Notes: generated from the letters alone by a model not told the origin. Positions 1-7,920 are shown, counted from the first letter of the stretch. The stretch: 12,428 bases of DNA from Larix sibirica (GCA_004151065.3 NWUY0300066872.1:1-12428), one strand, 5' to 3'. Made by a program: numbers and translations.

Positions 1-71
1 TATACTCATAAGACATCAGTTTCCACGGTTTTTAGATTTTTTTTAACTTCCAGGTATCGTCTATATATCGA

Positions 72-296
72 TGAAACGTCGTCGCAGCTATAGCAAAACA
101 TCGACGAACGTTCGTCGATAGCTGAGCTGAAACATCGTCGTAGGTATAACAAAACCATCACAGCCTCCGGCTTTGTTTTGGTGTGTTCGACGAACAACCG
201 TCGATAGAGAGACGGTTTTTTGTGGAAGCAAATTTCTATACAATGTTTTTTCGACATATGTTTGTCGTTGTAGGGACGAATGTTCATCGATAGAGG
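72..296. repeat. Subterminal repeat cluster of the left CACTA element
   Basis: A motif of the form GACGAAnnnnCrTCGATAG occurs at 103, 189 and 275, spaced exactly 86 bp apart each time. A second motif, close to TGAAACrTCGTCG followed by a TATArCAAAAC tail, occurs at about 72-98 and 128-154, 56 bp apart. The first copy sits inside a perfect 20-bp palindrome at 100-119. Clustered short repeats like these are where CACTA transposition proteins of the TNPA type are known to bind; a binding role here is inference. Confidence 0.6.
100..119. repeat. Perfect 20-bp palindrome
   Basis: ATCGACGAAC at 100-109 is followed directly by its reverse complement at 110-119. It contains five CpG dinucleotides and is part of the CACTA subterminal repeat cluster. 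Confidence 0.9.
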
Positions 297-509
297 GATG
301 GTTTGTAGAAAATGAATAAAAAAAATCATTTTCAAGACCTCCTTATAGAAGACACGTGGCGACCAGTGTTCATCTCTATTGTGACGACTTTCCAAGTTCG
401 TTGTTATATCCACGAAACAGGTTCCACGTAAAATCGAGCCCATGATCGTCACAATTGAGACGATAAAACGTGGCAATATCAACACAAAACCGTGGCAAAT
501 TTGCTCATA

Positions 510-519
510 TGTACTAGTG
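510..519. repeat. CACTA terminal inverted repeat end
   Basis: TGTACTAGTG, read inward on the minus strand as CACTAGTACA. CACTA elements make 3-bp target duplications, so the flanking candidate is TAG at 520-522. The matching left copy is not in the window, so the duplication cannot be confirmed. Confidence 0.6.
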
Positions 520-732
520 TAGGAATATATTGGCTCACACCTCATTAAGACATAGTAGACTATTTTGAAAAAATATTTGACTGTATTGATGATGAGTGAT
601 AAATAAGGAATGTGCAAGGGATTTCCATATCATATCTTTCAAGAATTTCTTAATTAAAGTGAAGTGATTTTTTAGATAATGTTTCCATCTTTAATTCATT
701 TATGTTACTAATCCTTTAAGTGGCAAGGGCCC
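520..732. other. AT-rich spacer, no gene recognised
   Basis: This lies between the left CACTA terminus and the reverse transcriptase fragment of element C. It may be protease or linker sequence of element C, but I could not match it to any domain in the plus frames. It has no obvious repeats. Confidence 0.4.
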
Positions 733-1255
733 AATTCTAGAGATTACCCAATGTTAAAGGAATATGCTTACATATTCCATTATGATCTACCAAGAATTGC
801 TACAAGGAGTGAGGTGGAGTTCTCCATTGATCTCCTTATATTTTCTAAAATCATATAAAAGGATTCCTATTGACACACTTTGACTATGTATTGGCCTCAA
901 GTAGTTGAACAAGGTAACAATAACATATCGATACATTTTTCCAAGGATAGATGGCCTATTTGATCAAATGAGAGGAGACAAATTCTTCTCAAAGATAGAT
1001 ATGAGTTCTAGTTACTACCAAATATCGATTAAATATGAAGATATGCAGTACACCATTTTGAAAATTCTATGGACACCATGAATTTGTGTTGCTAACTTTT
1101 GGGTTAACTAATACTCAATGGAAATTATGTGTTTGATGAATAATGTTTTTAGTAAATAATTGCTCGAGCTTATTCTTGTGTTTTTGGATGACATCCTCAT
1201 TTACTAAAGGAATGAGGAACGATATGATAAACACGCGTGTCATTTACCGTAGATG
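733..1255 (+). pseudogene. Ty3/gypsy reverse transcriptase fragment (element C)
   Basis: Plus-strand remnant of the N-terminal and central reverse transcriptase of a Ty3/gypsy retrotransposon. In order it shows DLPRIATRSEVEFSIDLL (784-837), LCIGLK then a stop then LNKVT (about 883-924), FPRIDGLFDQMRG (about 940-978), FFSKIDMSSSYYQIS (about 985-1029), HEFVLLTFGLTNTQ (about 1075-1118) and the catalytic core LVFLDDILIY (about 1174-1204). The two active-site aspartates of the FLDD box are intact, and the first catalytic aspartate survives in SKID. Stops and frame changes interrupt the frame, and roughly 40-50 residues are missing between the first two blocks. The fragment ends at 1255, where a CACTA terminus starts, so the thumb, RNase H and integrase parts are absent here. 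Family assignment is secure. The element is dead. Confidence 0.87.
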
Positions 1256-1900
1256 CACTACTAAAATATAGGTCTCTAACATCAATTATACATTAAAAAC
1301 CTTGGTTTAGTGATTCCTATTGGCATGTGTCGTGATAGGGTTCCATTTAGAGTGTTGTAGTTTCATTGGAATTACATTGTGTTTTCATCACAATACAATG
1401 CTTAAGGTTATTTCTTGCATCATATTTGTGTTAGCTGACCTAGTGATGTGCAATTATTTTGTGTCAACTATATTGAATTTGCGTTGGGATTAGGATTTTG
1501 GCATTGAAGGTGCATTTTAAGAATCAAGCCATCACCATATGTGTCAAATTTTTGTTGTCACGATCGTTCATAGTTTCATTGATAATTAGAAAAAGAAAAG
1601 AACAATGAAGACAATAAGAACAAAAATGAAGCTACCAAAGAAGAAGAACAAATAATATATTTATGTAATTAAAACACTCAAATTTTAGTGTTTTTTTATC
1701 ATTTTATTGTTTGGTGCTAATATGTTTATATGTGCATTGGTTAATCCAAACACTAGGTGACTTATATTCAATAAAATGTAGTGTATGAATTAACAACTCT
1801 GATCCATTGAATTCACAAAATAACAATATGAAACTATTGTGTGTGGGTGTTAAAAAAGTCAACTAAGAATACAATGAATACTTGACATCACTAAGATCCT
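1256..1900. other. CACTA 3' subterminal region, no gene
   Basis: This lies between the terminus at 1256 and the end of the DUF4216 remnant. It is AT-rich and non-coding in all frames, as expected for the 3' end of a CACTA element. No high-copy short motif stands out by eye, unlike the left CACTA element, so the two belong to different families. Confidence 0.45.
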
Positions 1901-1904
1901 AATT

Positions 1905-2445
1905 TTATTTGATCTCCCACATTTACTTCACCAATTACATTTACATCATCATTTTCTTGACCTGGAGCAACAATTGCAACAAATATATTTTAAGAAACAT
2001 TTTTTCCTTAGATGTACAAGGAATAAAAAACCAATAATCCTCTTCAAAGATATTATGATGGAGAAAAATATTCTCGCGTTGTTATGGAAGAAAAATGGTT
2101 TGACCTAAGTTGTTGACACTTATTTATGTGTGCCAATAGAATATAATTCACTACCCATGTCATGTCTGACATATCTCCTTCAATCAAAATGATCAAACCA
2201 TTTACATTTCAAAATCACACATCTTAAGGACCTATAATTGAACGTAATTATCTCATGAATGGTGCCGACATAATTAATTTGTCCTTCTGTTGGTTTTGTA
2301 TCTCCCTAGAATTGATGACTTGTTTGATCAAATGAAGGAAGCACTCCACAATTACATGCACATTTTCCATTATTTATACTCTCCACTCTAAAATTATGAC
2401 CATATGCCCATATCTTAGGATATGTTCATACCTTCATGCATGGAC
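1905..2445 (-). pseudogene. DUF4216 domain remnant of a CACTA TNP2-type transposase
   Basis: Reading down from about 2445 on the minus strand there is WAYGHNFRVES (about 2420-2385), NCGV (2353-2342), a 23-residue linker with one stop, then INYVGTIHEIITFNY and VILKCKWFDHFD (to about 2185), all in one frame. Then, after frame shifts, KPFFFHNNARIFF (about 2100-2065) and EDYWFFIP follow. This matches the order of DUF4216: an N-G-Y/F-x-F strand, the N-C/S-G-V box, a linker, Y-x-G-x-I-x-E-I, a F/L-K-C-x-W-x-D box, and P-F-x-x-A-x-Q-A-x-Q-V-F-Y. DUF4216 is found at the C terminus of, or just behind, TNP2 transposases of plant CACTA elements; its biochemical role is unknown. An acidic tail may follow (about 1985-1905). 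Several stops make it a pseudogene. I am confident in the domain and less so in the exact ends. Confidence 0.76.
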
Positions 2446-2822
2446 AATTTAATTCACATATTAAAATCAATATTATTTCTTAAACTTGTATGAGAACATA
2501 CACAGGTTTTATTTAAAGTTATGTATTTAATCTCATGATATGTCATATACCATCCTTTCCCATCCAATTCCTCTGTTCAATCCATATGGTTTAATTTCCT
2601 TTTTCGTTAGTTCCAATTTATGAATTTGTTTCTCCTCTCTTGTGTTTGTGCACTTCACAAGCCATTGATAACATAATTATTCAAGGAGTGGAATACACGA
2701 GTTTGAATTTCTAAATGATTTTATGTCTTATTTTCATTATTTATGGATCTCATCATACACCACCACCAATTTCCTGGTAGCCTCCATGTGGACCAAAATG
2801 AATTTATTTTGTTTATCAAATT
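2446..2822 (-). other. Likely TNP2 inter-domain segment, not resolved
   Basis: This lies between the DUF4218 and DUF4216 remnants of the CACTA element. Its length is close to what separates these domains in TNP2 proteins. Short minus-strand frames are present, for example FILVHMEATRKLVVVYDE near 2812-2760, but none matches a motif I can name. Assignment to the transposase is by position only. Confidence 0.35.
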
Positions 2823-3367
2823 CATCCTCCTCTTCAATGTAAATGAGCGCACACACACACATCACCCTTCACCCTTACCCCTTAAGTGTTTGCATATACC
2901 TCTCTATTAAAATATCCATCTCCATCTAAAACTCACCACACTAACTAATTGAATGTCTTAATGAAATGTACCAAAAGATGGACCTAAGTATCAATTTCAA
3001 CATTGTGCCATTTAGTGATGATTAGGACATGCATTAATTTCAATATTTTTATGCAATGTCACCTTTCTTGTCTGTTAAAGAATACCTTCTATCACATTGA
3101 TCCTCCTCTACAATGCCAATGAACACATAGGACATACTCATTTCTTTACAAACTCCTTAAGTATTTGCATGTACCTCTCTAGTAAAAGATTTATCTCCAT
3201 CTAAAACTCACCACACTAACTAATTGAATGTCTTAACCAAATGTACCAAAAGATAGACCTAAGTATTAATTTCAACATTGTGCCATTTAGTGATGATTAG
3301 GACATGCATATCTTTGGATTTTTAATGCAATGTTACTTTTCTTCTCTATTAAAGAATACCTTCTAAA
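2823..3367 (-). pseudogene. DUF4218 domain remnant of CACTA TNP2, tandemly duplicated
   Basis: The minus strand carries the DUF4218 signature twice. In the upper copy KSKDMHVLI (about 3322-3294) resembles the K-S-H-D-x-H-V motif, VYLLVHLVKTFN (about 3260-3225) resembles the H-L-x-x-H-L-V segment, CGEF follows, and LLERYMQILKEFVKK with CPMCSLA (about 3190-3125) resembles the P-I/F-E-R-Y-M-x-x-L-K and R-P-E-G-S-I-A motifs. The lower copy has MHVLI, VHLLVHF, CGEF and LIERYMQTLKG (2878-2910). From CG to ERYM the spacing equals that of the family. The stretch normally lying between the K-S-H-D and H-L-V motifs is missing in both copies, so a deletion preceded the duplication. Stops and a frame shift occur at shared places. 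This is an inactive relic. Confidence 0.7.
2823..3367. repeat. Two-copy tandem repeat, period about 275 bp
   Basis: Copy 1 is about 2823-3094 and copy 2 about 3099-3367. Offsets between matching words are 276 (ATCCTCCTCT, 2824 and 3100), 275 (TCCATCTAAAACTCA, 2921 and 3196), 275 (GACATGCAT, 3026 and 3301) and 274 (TTAAAGAATACCTTCT, 3075 and 3349). The central block, including CTAACTAATTGAATGTCTTA, is nearly identical. Copy 1 carries a (CA)6 run and pyrimidine-rich sequence at 2850-2885 that has diverged from copy 2. Confidence 0.93.
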
Positions 3368-3370
3368 TGT

Positions 3371-3789
3371 TTGTGCCTAATTTTATAGAATATTGGGATA
3401 TGATGAGGGTTAAGCTAGTAGCTCATGCATCGCTAACTCTTCAACCTCCCCCAAGTACAACACTTCCCTTCTCTATTTCATATTTTCCCACGATCATTCC
3501 AATGCATGGTTCCTTTATTTTTATTTTGTGTGTCTCTCATTCAATTTGTTTTTAATTTCTCTATGCTTACTTTGGCAGTGTGACAATATGTAGAAAAAAA
3601 GTAGTTGGTTGATTGAGTGTGGGGATTTTCACACATTCAACCACATCTACCTTGTCACTAGTTTTGATAGCCATGAACTTCACCAATAATTCTTAATTTT
3701 TTGAGAATCTTGTGTTAACTCAAGCAGCTAACCATTTGATGATGTTATGTAGATCCAATTTCAATCACACCTTTCCATTAGGAGACTTT
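3371..3789. other. Unassigned junction between CACTA relic and gypsy element A
   Basis: This stretch should hold either the 3' LTR of element A or more CACTA transposase. On the minus strand there is a purine-rich run, ACTTGGGGGAGGTTG (complement of 3442-3456), that could be a polypurine tract of element A. What follows does not resemble the candidate 5' LTR of A near 8660-9100. The short plus-strand open frame at 3367-3555 has no recognisable content. Confidence 0.35.
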
Positions 3790-3983
3790 TAGTCCCCAAT
3801 ATATTCCAAAGACGAGTCAGGGAACTCAATTTCAAATGGATTCCTCTCATACCATTTTACTTTACTTGGTGTTTGTCCTTTGAGGTTGATTTGCGACATT
3901 TCTTTCTATCCTCTATCTGTCATCCATTCCTGTTTTCATGGAATTGTATCATCCTCCAACTCTTAAAGGATATGTAGTGTAAA
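3790..3983 (-). pseudogene. Chromodomain remnant at the integrase C terminus, element A
   Basis: Just beyond the integrase C-terminal module the minus strand reads LEDDTIP (about 3960-3940) and then, frame-shifted, INLKGQTPSKVKWYERN (about 3895-3840) and FPDSSLEYIGD. This fits the usual layout of a plant chromovirus tail: an E-D-T-I-L start, a W/L-K-G strand with P-S-x-A-K-W, and a final F-P-x-L helix. Chromodomains of this kind are thought to guide integration to heterochromatin. At least one stop and one shift interrupt it. I rate this moderately sure because similarity is short. Confidence 0.55.
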
Positions 3984-5160
3984 TTATTCTACAGTGGGAA
4001 TAACGCAATGGTATTCTTGTCCATTTAGCATAGAAGGCTCAAACAACCTTAGATATTCCACATCCACCAAACAATTAATATGAATATAAGGAAGAATTAT
4101 CAATCCAAAAGAATTATCAATTACCTTCTTAATTATTTTAAAAGGTCCATATATTAGGGGATTGAGTTTCTTTGTTTCTCCTTGCAAGTGTTACTTATAG
4201 AGGTAACACCACACCTTGCATTCAATGTAGAACTTATGACCTTAATGTGTTGGTCAGTATTTTTATTTATACTAATATTTTTTTTCTCAAGCTACTCCTA
4301 CACTATCAAGTGTATCTATTGAATCCTTTCCATGAATTTTCTTGCCTTCCTCACTTCCCCTTGCACCCCTAATTCATCATTTTTTTGTCCATACATATTG
4401 TCAAATAGTGAGTCAAGTAGACAGTAAAATCAAGTCTCAAAATTTGACTTGTTTGTGGAATAATGGAGTGCTCAATTGTATGAGTGGTGAATGTACGTAA
4501 ATTGATCATCCCATGTTTCCAAATTCTTGCTATTATAACCTCTCAACAATTGCACCAATATCTAGCTAACAACTTTAGTTTTTCCATCATCTTAGGGATG
4601 AAACATAGTGGAATAAACCAAAATGGTATCCACCGTTTCCCAAAGTGTTGTCCAAAATCTACCCAAGGGCCTACTATCACAGTAGGATATGATAGAGCTT
4701 GGCAGTCCAAATTGTACCCACACATGTGTGAAGAACAACTCAACAACTTCTTGTTCAATGACAGTCTCCTTGAAAGGAGTAAGCACACACACCTTTCTCA
4801 AATGGTCCACAATTACCAACAAGTAACAATGGCCTCTTTGGGACATAGATAAATCTCCAACAGATTCCATGGAGATACTCTCCCAAGGTTTGTTTGGTAT
4901 GGTTAATGAAATGTGCATTCCAAGTTTCCTATTGTTTGGCTTGCTAGTGCTACAAAGAACACAAGCCCTAACAAATATTCCCACTTTATCTTGCATCCTT
5001 GGCCAATACACATACCTTTGTAAGTTTTCCACTATATTTGTCATGCCAAAATTCCCTATTATCTTGGAAGTGTTATCTTACCTCATCAAGTGATTCCTTC
5101 TATCCTATGGCATGCATAAATTGTTGAGTTTGTATATCAACCTATTTTGGAGATGGTATG
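3984..5160 (-). pseudogene. Ty3/gypsy integrase relic, element A
   Basis: Integrase inserts the element's cDNA into the host genome. In order on the minus strand: YHLQNRLIYKLNNLC, the start of the zinc-binding region (about 5155-5110); a decayed HHCC finger in which both histidines appear as asparagine while the cysteine pair CVLC survives; LQRYVYWPRM; the catalytic core ESISMESVGDL, SIISYCDSR, FWTTLW and YSTMFHP; LLRGYNSKNLETWDDQFTYI (about 4525-4465); and the C-terminal module LNPLIYGPFKIIKKV to VDVEYLRLFEPSML (4165-4010). All three positions of the D,D-35-E triad are changed: the first Asp reads Glu, the second Tyr, and the Glu falls in KTKVV, reading Lys. Several stops lie where glutamine or arginine is expected. 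Plus-strand open frames at 4172-4372, 4484-4852 and 4869-5093 are antisense shadows. Confidence 0.9.
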
Positions 5161-5289
5161 AATTCACTTCCATATCAACAATCGATATTTTTCTTTTAGG
5201 TGTTGGTATATATATGAATTTTAAATCATGATCTCTCTATTAGTTTCCACTCTGTAATCATGAGTGAAGGGATTAAGTTTCAATAGCAT

Positions 5290-5600
5290 ACCAAGTGTTT
5301 CAATCTTCTTTAGTGGGTGTTGTGAAATCATGTCAGAAATCCTATTATAGCCCCTGTCTTGTACCTTATCGGTAGATGATTTGTCTTAGGCATCCCATCC
5401 ATTTGCAATGCCTTACTTGCTTCAATTACTTTGGCTTTGTAGGTACTATAGAGTTTGATGGTTGGTATGGATGATTGTCTCTCTTTCCAAGAGACAATGC
5501 TTCCACTTCTTCACCATTTGCACAATAAAGAAGAGTTCTTTTTCATAGATGGGGTAATCCAAAATTGCTCCAAGAAATAATTATGAATGATTATGTCTTG
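5290..5600 (-). pseudogene. RNase H relic with internal deletion, element A
   Basis: RNase H removes the RNA strand during reverse transcription. The minus strand reads LGAILDYPIYEKELFF (about 5574-5525), then MVKKWKHCLLERETIIHTNH (about 5515-5455), which is the well-known tail of the Ty3/gypsy RNase H, then QVRHCKWMGCL (about 5425-5390) and YNRISDMISQHP (about 5345-5305). The front of the domain, with the first catalytic Asp in the E-T-D-A-S region, is absent: the sequence passes directly from the connection region (VASLHDQD, near 5610) to LGAIL. This implies a deletion of a few hundred bases. Shifts and stops are also present. Identification is firm. Confidence 0.83.
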
Positions 5601-6452
5601 ATCATGCAATGATGCAACTACAATTGAAAATCGTGCTATGAACTTTCTCAAGTATTGAGATGATCCCATGAAATTCCTTACTCTGTTAAGCCAGCAGGAA
5701 TAGGGAATTTTCTAATGGGTGCAATCTTTTCAAAATCCACCCTTAGCTCTCCTCCATTAATCATGTGTCCTATATAAGTTAACAAATCTTTTCCAAATTC
5801 ACATATATTCAAATTTATGATTCATTGAAGCTTTTTTAGTATCTCTAGTACAAGTCTGACATGTTGATATGATATGTGTTCTTTCTAACTATTGTCAAAT
5901 ATTAGTGTGTCATATACATATACTATTAAAAATGGCTTAATAAATGTACACATCACATCATTCATCAAACACATGAAATTTTCAAATGCATTACATACGA
6001 CAAAATGCATGACTAACCATTCATACAACACTTCCCCTGTCTTGAATGCTGTCTTCAACACATATTCTACTTTCATCCTTACTTGATGGTATTATGTCCA
6101 ACTTGGTGGAGAACTTGGATTATTGCATCCCATTCAACAATTCATCAAGGTACAACAACATATATCTATTCTTGACGGTGACTTTGTTAAAGGCATGGTA
6201 GTTAATGCACATTCTCCAATTTTCATCCTTATTGGGAAGCATTATGATTTATGATCCATTAGGTGATGTGTTGGGCCTAATGACTCCCTACTCTAACAAA
6301 TGTTGTGATTATTTATTCACTCAAATTAATTGTAGGATGGACTACAATATTTGGTAATGGAGATTATGGAAACAACTAAATCTCATGTTCAACCTTTCCC
6401 TTATGCGGCATCCCTTGAGATTCCTGAAACACCACCTTGTAGGTTTTGATTA
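5601..6452 (-). pseudogene. Ty3/gypsy reverse transcriptase relic, element A
   Basis: The minus strand shows, in order, VVFQESQGMPHKGKVEHEI (about 6440-6380), GVIRPNTSPNGS (about 6290-6255), NKDENWRMCINYHAFNKVTV (about 6235-6175), KNRYMLLYLDELLNG, a badly decayed SKIDL region, then TAFKTGEVLYEWLVMHFVVC (about 6055-5990), NAFENFMCLMNDVM, and LIVYVYDTLIFDNS (about 5925-5885). The active-site box that is normally Y-x-D-D reads YVYD, so the first aspartate of the pair is lost. Farther on come EFGKDLLTYIGHMINGGELR (about 5800-5735), FPIPAG, and in another frame VRNFMGSSQYLRKFIARFS (about 5680-5625), the connection region. The overlapping plus-strand open frame at 5892-6086 is a shadow. Family assignment is secure. 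Confidence 0.9.
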
Positions 6453-6594
6453 ACTATTAGAGTTGCTAGCACTGATTATTATCATATCCTTCCAAGGATG
6501 CTTTTTTCTCTTCACTTCCTTCTCATTGCTTCTTTCCTTCTCTTAAGAACACCAAGAAAAAATTATTGGTATTACTAATCATTCTCCTTTCTAA

Positions 6595-6985
6595 CCAATT
6601 ATTCTCCTTGGTGGGAACTAATTAATGAGAGTTAACATTTCCATTGTGTGCATTTATGATGGAATTCTTCCCATCTTTGATAAGTCAATATTGGGTTACC
6701 CCCCTTGTAAAGATGAAATCTATCACATATAGATATGGGATTCACAATATAACTCCACACACATCTAATGGGAATACATATGCTTTCACTTCATCTGTGA
6801 AGTTCTAATTAATGTCCAACTTGAACCTACACAATTTGAACACTCTCAATTCCATATCTTATCTCACCCAAGTCAAGGGATATGGCTATAGATGATAATG
6901 AGTCTCTAGGCCAAGCTTCTCAACCAAATGTGCAAAAATCAAATTCAATTTCAAACCAAGATCAAATAAGCGATCAAGTTTAGTT
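6595..6985 (-). pseudogene. Aspartic protease (retropepsin-like) relic, element A
   Basis: The protease would cut the Gag-Pol polyprotein. The minus strand reads LFDLGLKLNLIFAHLVEKLG (about 6970-6910), resembling the active-site start D-S/T-G-S-x-x-N-F-I of retropepsins but with the middle residue changed to Leu (D-L-G). It continues in the same frame with LETHYHL, stop, PYPLTWV, stop, MELRV, CRFKLDIN, stop, NFTDEVKAYVFPLDVCGVIL, stop, IPYLYVIDFIF and LIKDGKN (to about 6640). The P-L-x-x-C-G-x-x-L-G-x-P-Y-L-Y segment is characteristic of this gypsy lineage. One frame holds almost the whole domain with about five stops and few shifts, so decay here is mostly by substitution. Confidence 0.8.
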
Positions 6986-7920
6986 TGTTTCTACATTTAT
7001 GTTTTTATTCCTACAAAAGGTATTGTGGTCAACTACTAAAATATAATTTCACCAGAAAATTTAAAAATGAGACAATTTAATGACATAAATATGGGTTTAT
7101 TAGCCTAGAATTTTAATTTTTGTAACTCAACTGCATTAAGTGTGGTTTAAACATTGATTCGGTGATTTTATGATTTTTTTCCCAAGGAAAACCTCATTGG
7201 ATCCCCCTCTCTTACTTGAAACATTTAGACGTACTATTGTTCAATTGTAATTTGCAAAAGTCATTGGTAACCCCAAGGGACTCAACTATATTTGAATATA
7301 TGAACTATGGCTTCCCCATTAGAAGCATTCCTTGGATGGCTAGTTAAAATGATCAAGCTAACCCTTGGGGCTATTTATGGCCAAATTTTATATTAATATA
7401 ATTGTGTTGGTATATGGTTTTAGCACTAAATAAATAATTACATTTGTAATTAAGTTAATTGTTTGTCATGTTTAAAGTAAAGGTTAAATCATAATTCCAA
7501 GCTATAACCTTAAAATTCATTCCACCATTGATACACAATCAAAAAAATAAGATGTCATTTAGGCTTTGAAATACAGCCTCTCAAGAAACATTATCATGAT
7601 CCATTTATTGCAAGAAAAATACATGACACATCAAATTTTTATAACACAATTTGAAGTCACTCTCATTAGACTAGAGATACAAAGTATAAATGGATATATT
7701 GGTTGGTATTTGTTCCCTTCCTTCTTCTCCTTTGACCTATAGAAACTCATGTGAAGAAAGTGAGAACTTGTTTAGGTAGTTCATTTGTTATAACATTTAA
7801 TTCTATAAAGATGTGTTGAAAAGAGATTTTAGAAAGAATTCCTTTTATCTCCTTTATTATTTACATTATGTAATATGCATTGGGATGATAATATGAGATA
7901 CCTAAGGAGGTACGGAATGA
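6986..7920. other. AT-rich region without recognisable gene
   Basis: This is where element A should encode Gag on the minus strand. I see no Gag motif and no CCHC zinc knuckle in any frame. A 9-bp inverted repeat, CCCCAAGGG (7271-7279) and CCCTTGGGG (7362-7370), brackets about 100 bp. It could be a small MITE-like hairpin but has no clear target duplication. No CpG occurs in 7501-7740. Confidence 0.4.

Larger units (their letters stand above)
1..519. mobile_element. CACTA (En/Spm-like) element end, probably non-autonomous
   Basis: The stretch ends at 510-519 in TGTACTAGTG, the reverse complement of CACTAGTACA, a typical CACTA terminus. The subterminal region has the expected short repeats in both orientations: CGTGGCAA at 469-476 and 491-498, CCACGG at 23-28, and an inverted pair, ATTGTGACGA (378-387) and TCGTCACAAT (446-455). 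The element therefore lies to the left of 519, and its other end is either before base 1 or too degraded to see. Bases 5-32 resemble the inverted right end only loosely. No transposase domain is visible; the long minus-strand open frame across 6-617 has no recognisable motif. The segment is CpG-rich (about 21 CG in 61-300), unlike the rest of the window. The family call rests on the terminus plus subterminal structure and is fairly secure; autonomy and total length are unknown. Confidence 0.62.
1256..3370 (-). mobile_element. Decayed CACTA (En/Spm) element carrying TNP2-type transposase pieces
   Basis: The plus-strand boundary is CACTACTAAAATATAGG at 1256, a typical plant CACTA terminus, placed exactly where the reverse transcriptase of element C breaks off. 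Inside, the minus strand encodes degraded DUF4218 (two copies) followed by DUF4216, in the order known for TNP2 proteins (DUF4218 then DUF4216 towards the C terminus). The terminus at 1256 is therefore the 3' end of the element. The Transposase_21 catalytic domain and the 5' terminus are not seen. They should lie above about 3370, where the sequence is unrecognised and then becomes gypsy element A, so the upper limit of 3370 is only the last place with CACTA signal. A matching far terminus followed by ATG (the candidate target duplication, 1253-1255) was not found. Confidence 0.72.

Noticed and set aside
6-617. 203-codon minus-strand open frame
   Set aside because: It spans the CACTA terminus at 519 and the subterminal repeats, has no domain motif and a biased composition. 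It is most likely a chance open frame in repeat DNA.
1305-1315. TTTAGTG as a second CACTA end close to 1256
   Set aside because: The pentamer TAGTG is common in this DNA (also 1441, 1779, 3013). None of these is preceded by the inverted form of CACTACTAAAATATAGG, and only chance ATG trinucleotides follow.
2640-2680. NYVINGL on the minus strand (about 2680-2655) as the Y-x-V-N-G-Y strand of DUF4216
   Set aside because: The N-C-G-V box of that domain is preceded directly by WAYGHNFRVES at 2420-2385, which fits better. The upstream match is short and out of place.
3367-3555. 62-codon plus-strand open frame
   Set aside because: Low-complexity hydrophobic translation that starts at the edge of the tandem repeat, with no motif and no neighbours of its own.
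4484-4852. 122-codon plus-strand open frame
   Set aside because: It lies wholly antisense to the integrase core of element A, whose motifs are clear on the minus strand.
7271-7370. MITE candidate bounded by CCCCAAGGG and CCCTTGGGG
   Set aside because: The inverted repeat is only 9 bp, there is no clear target duplication and no second copy in the window.
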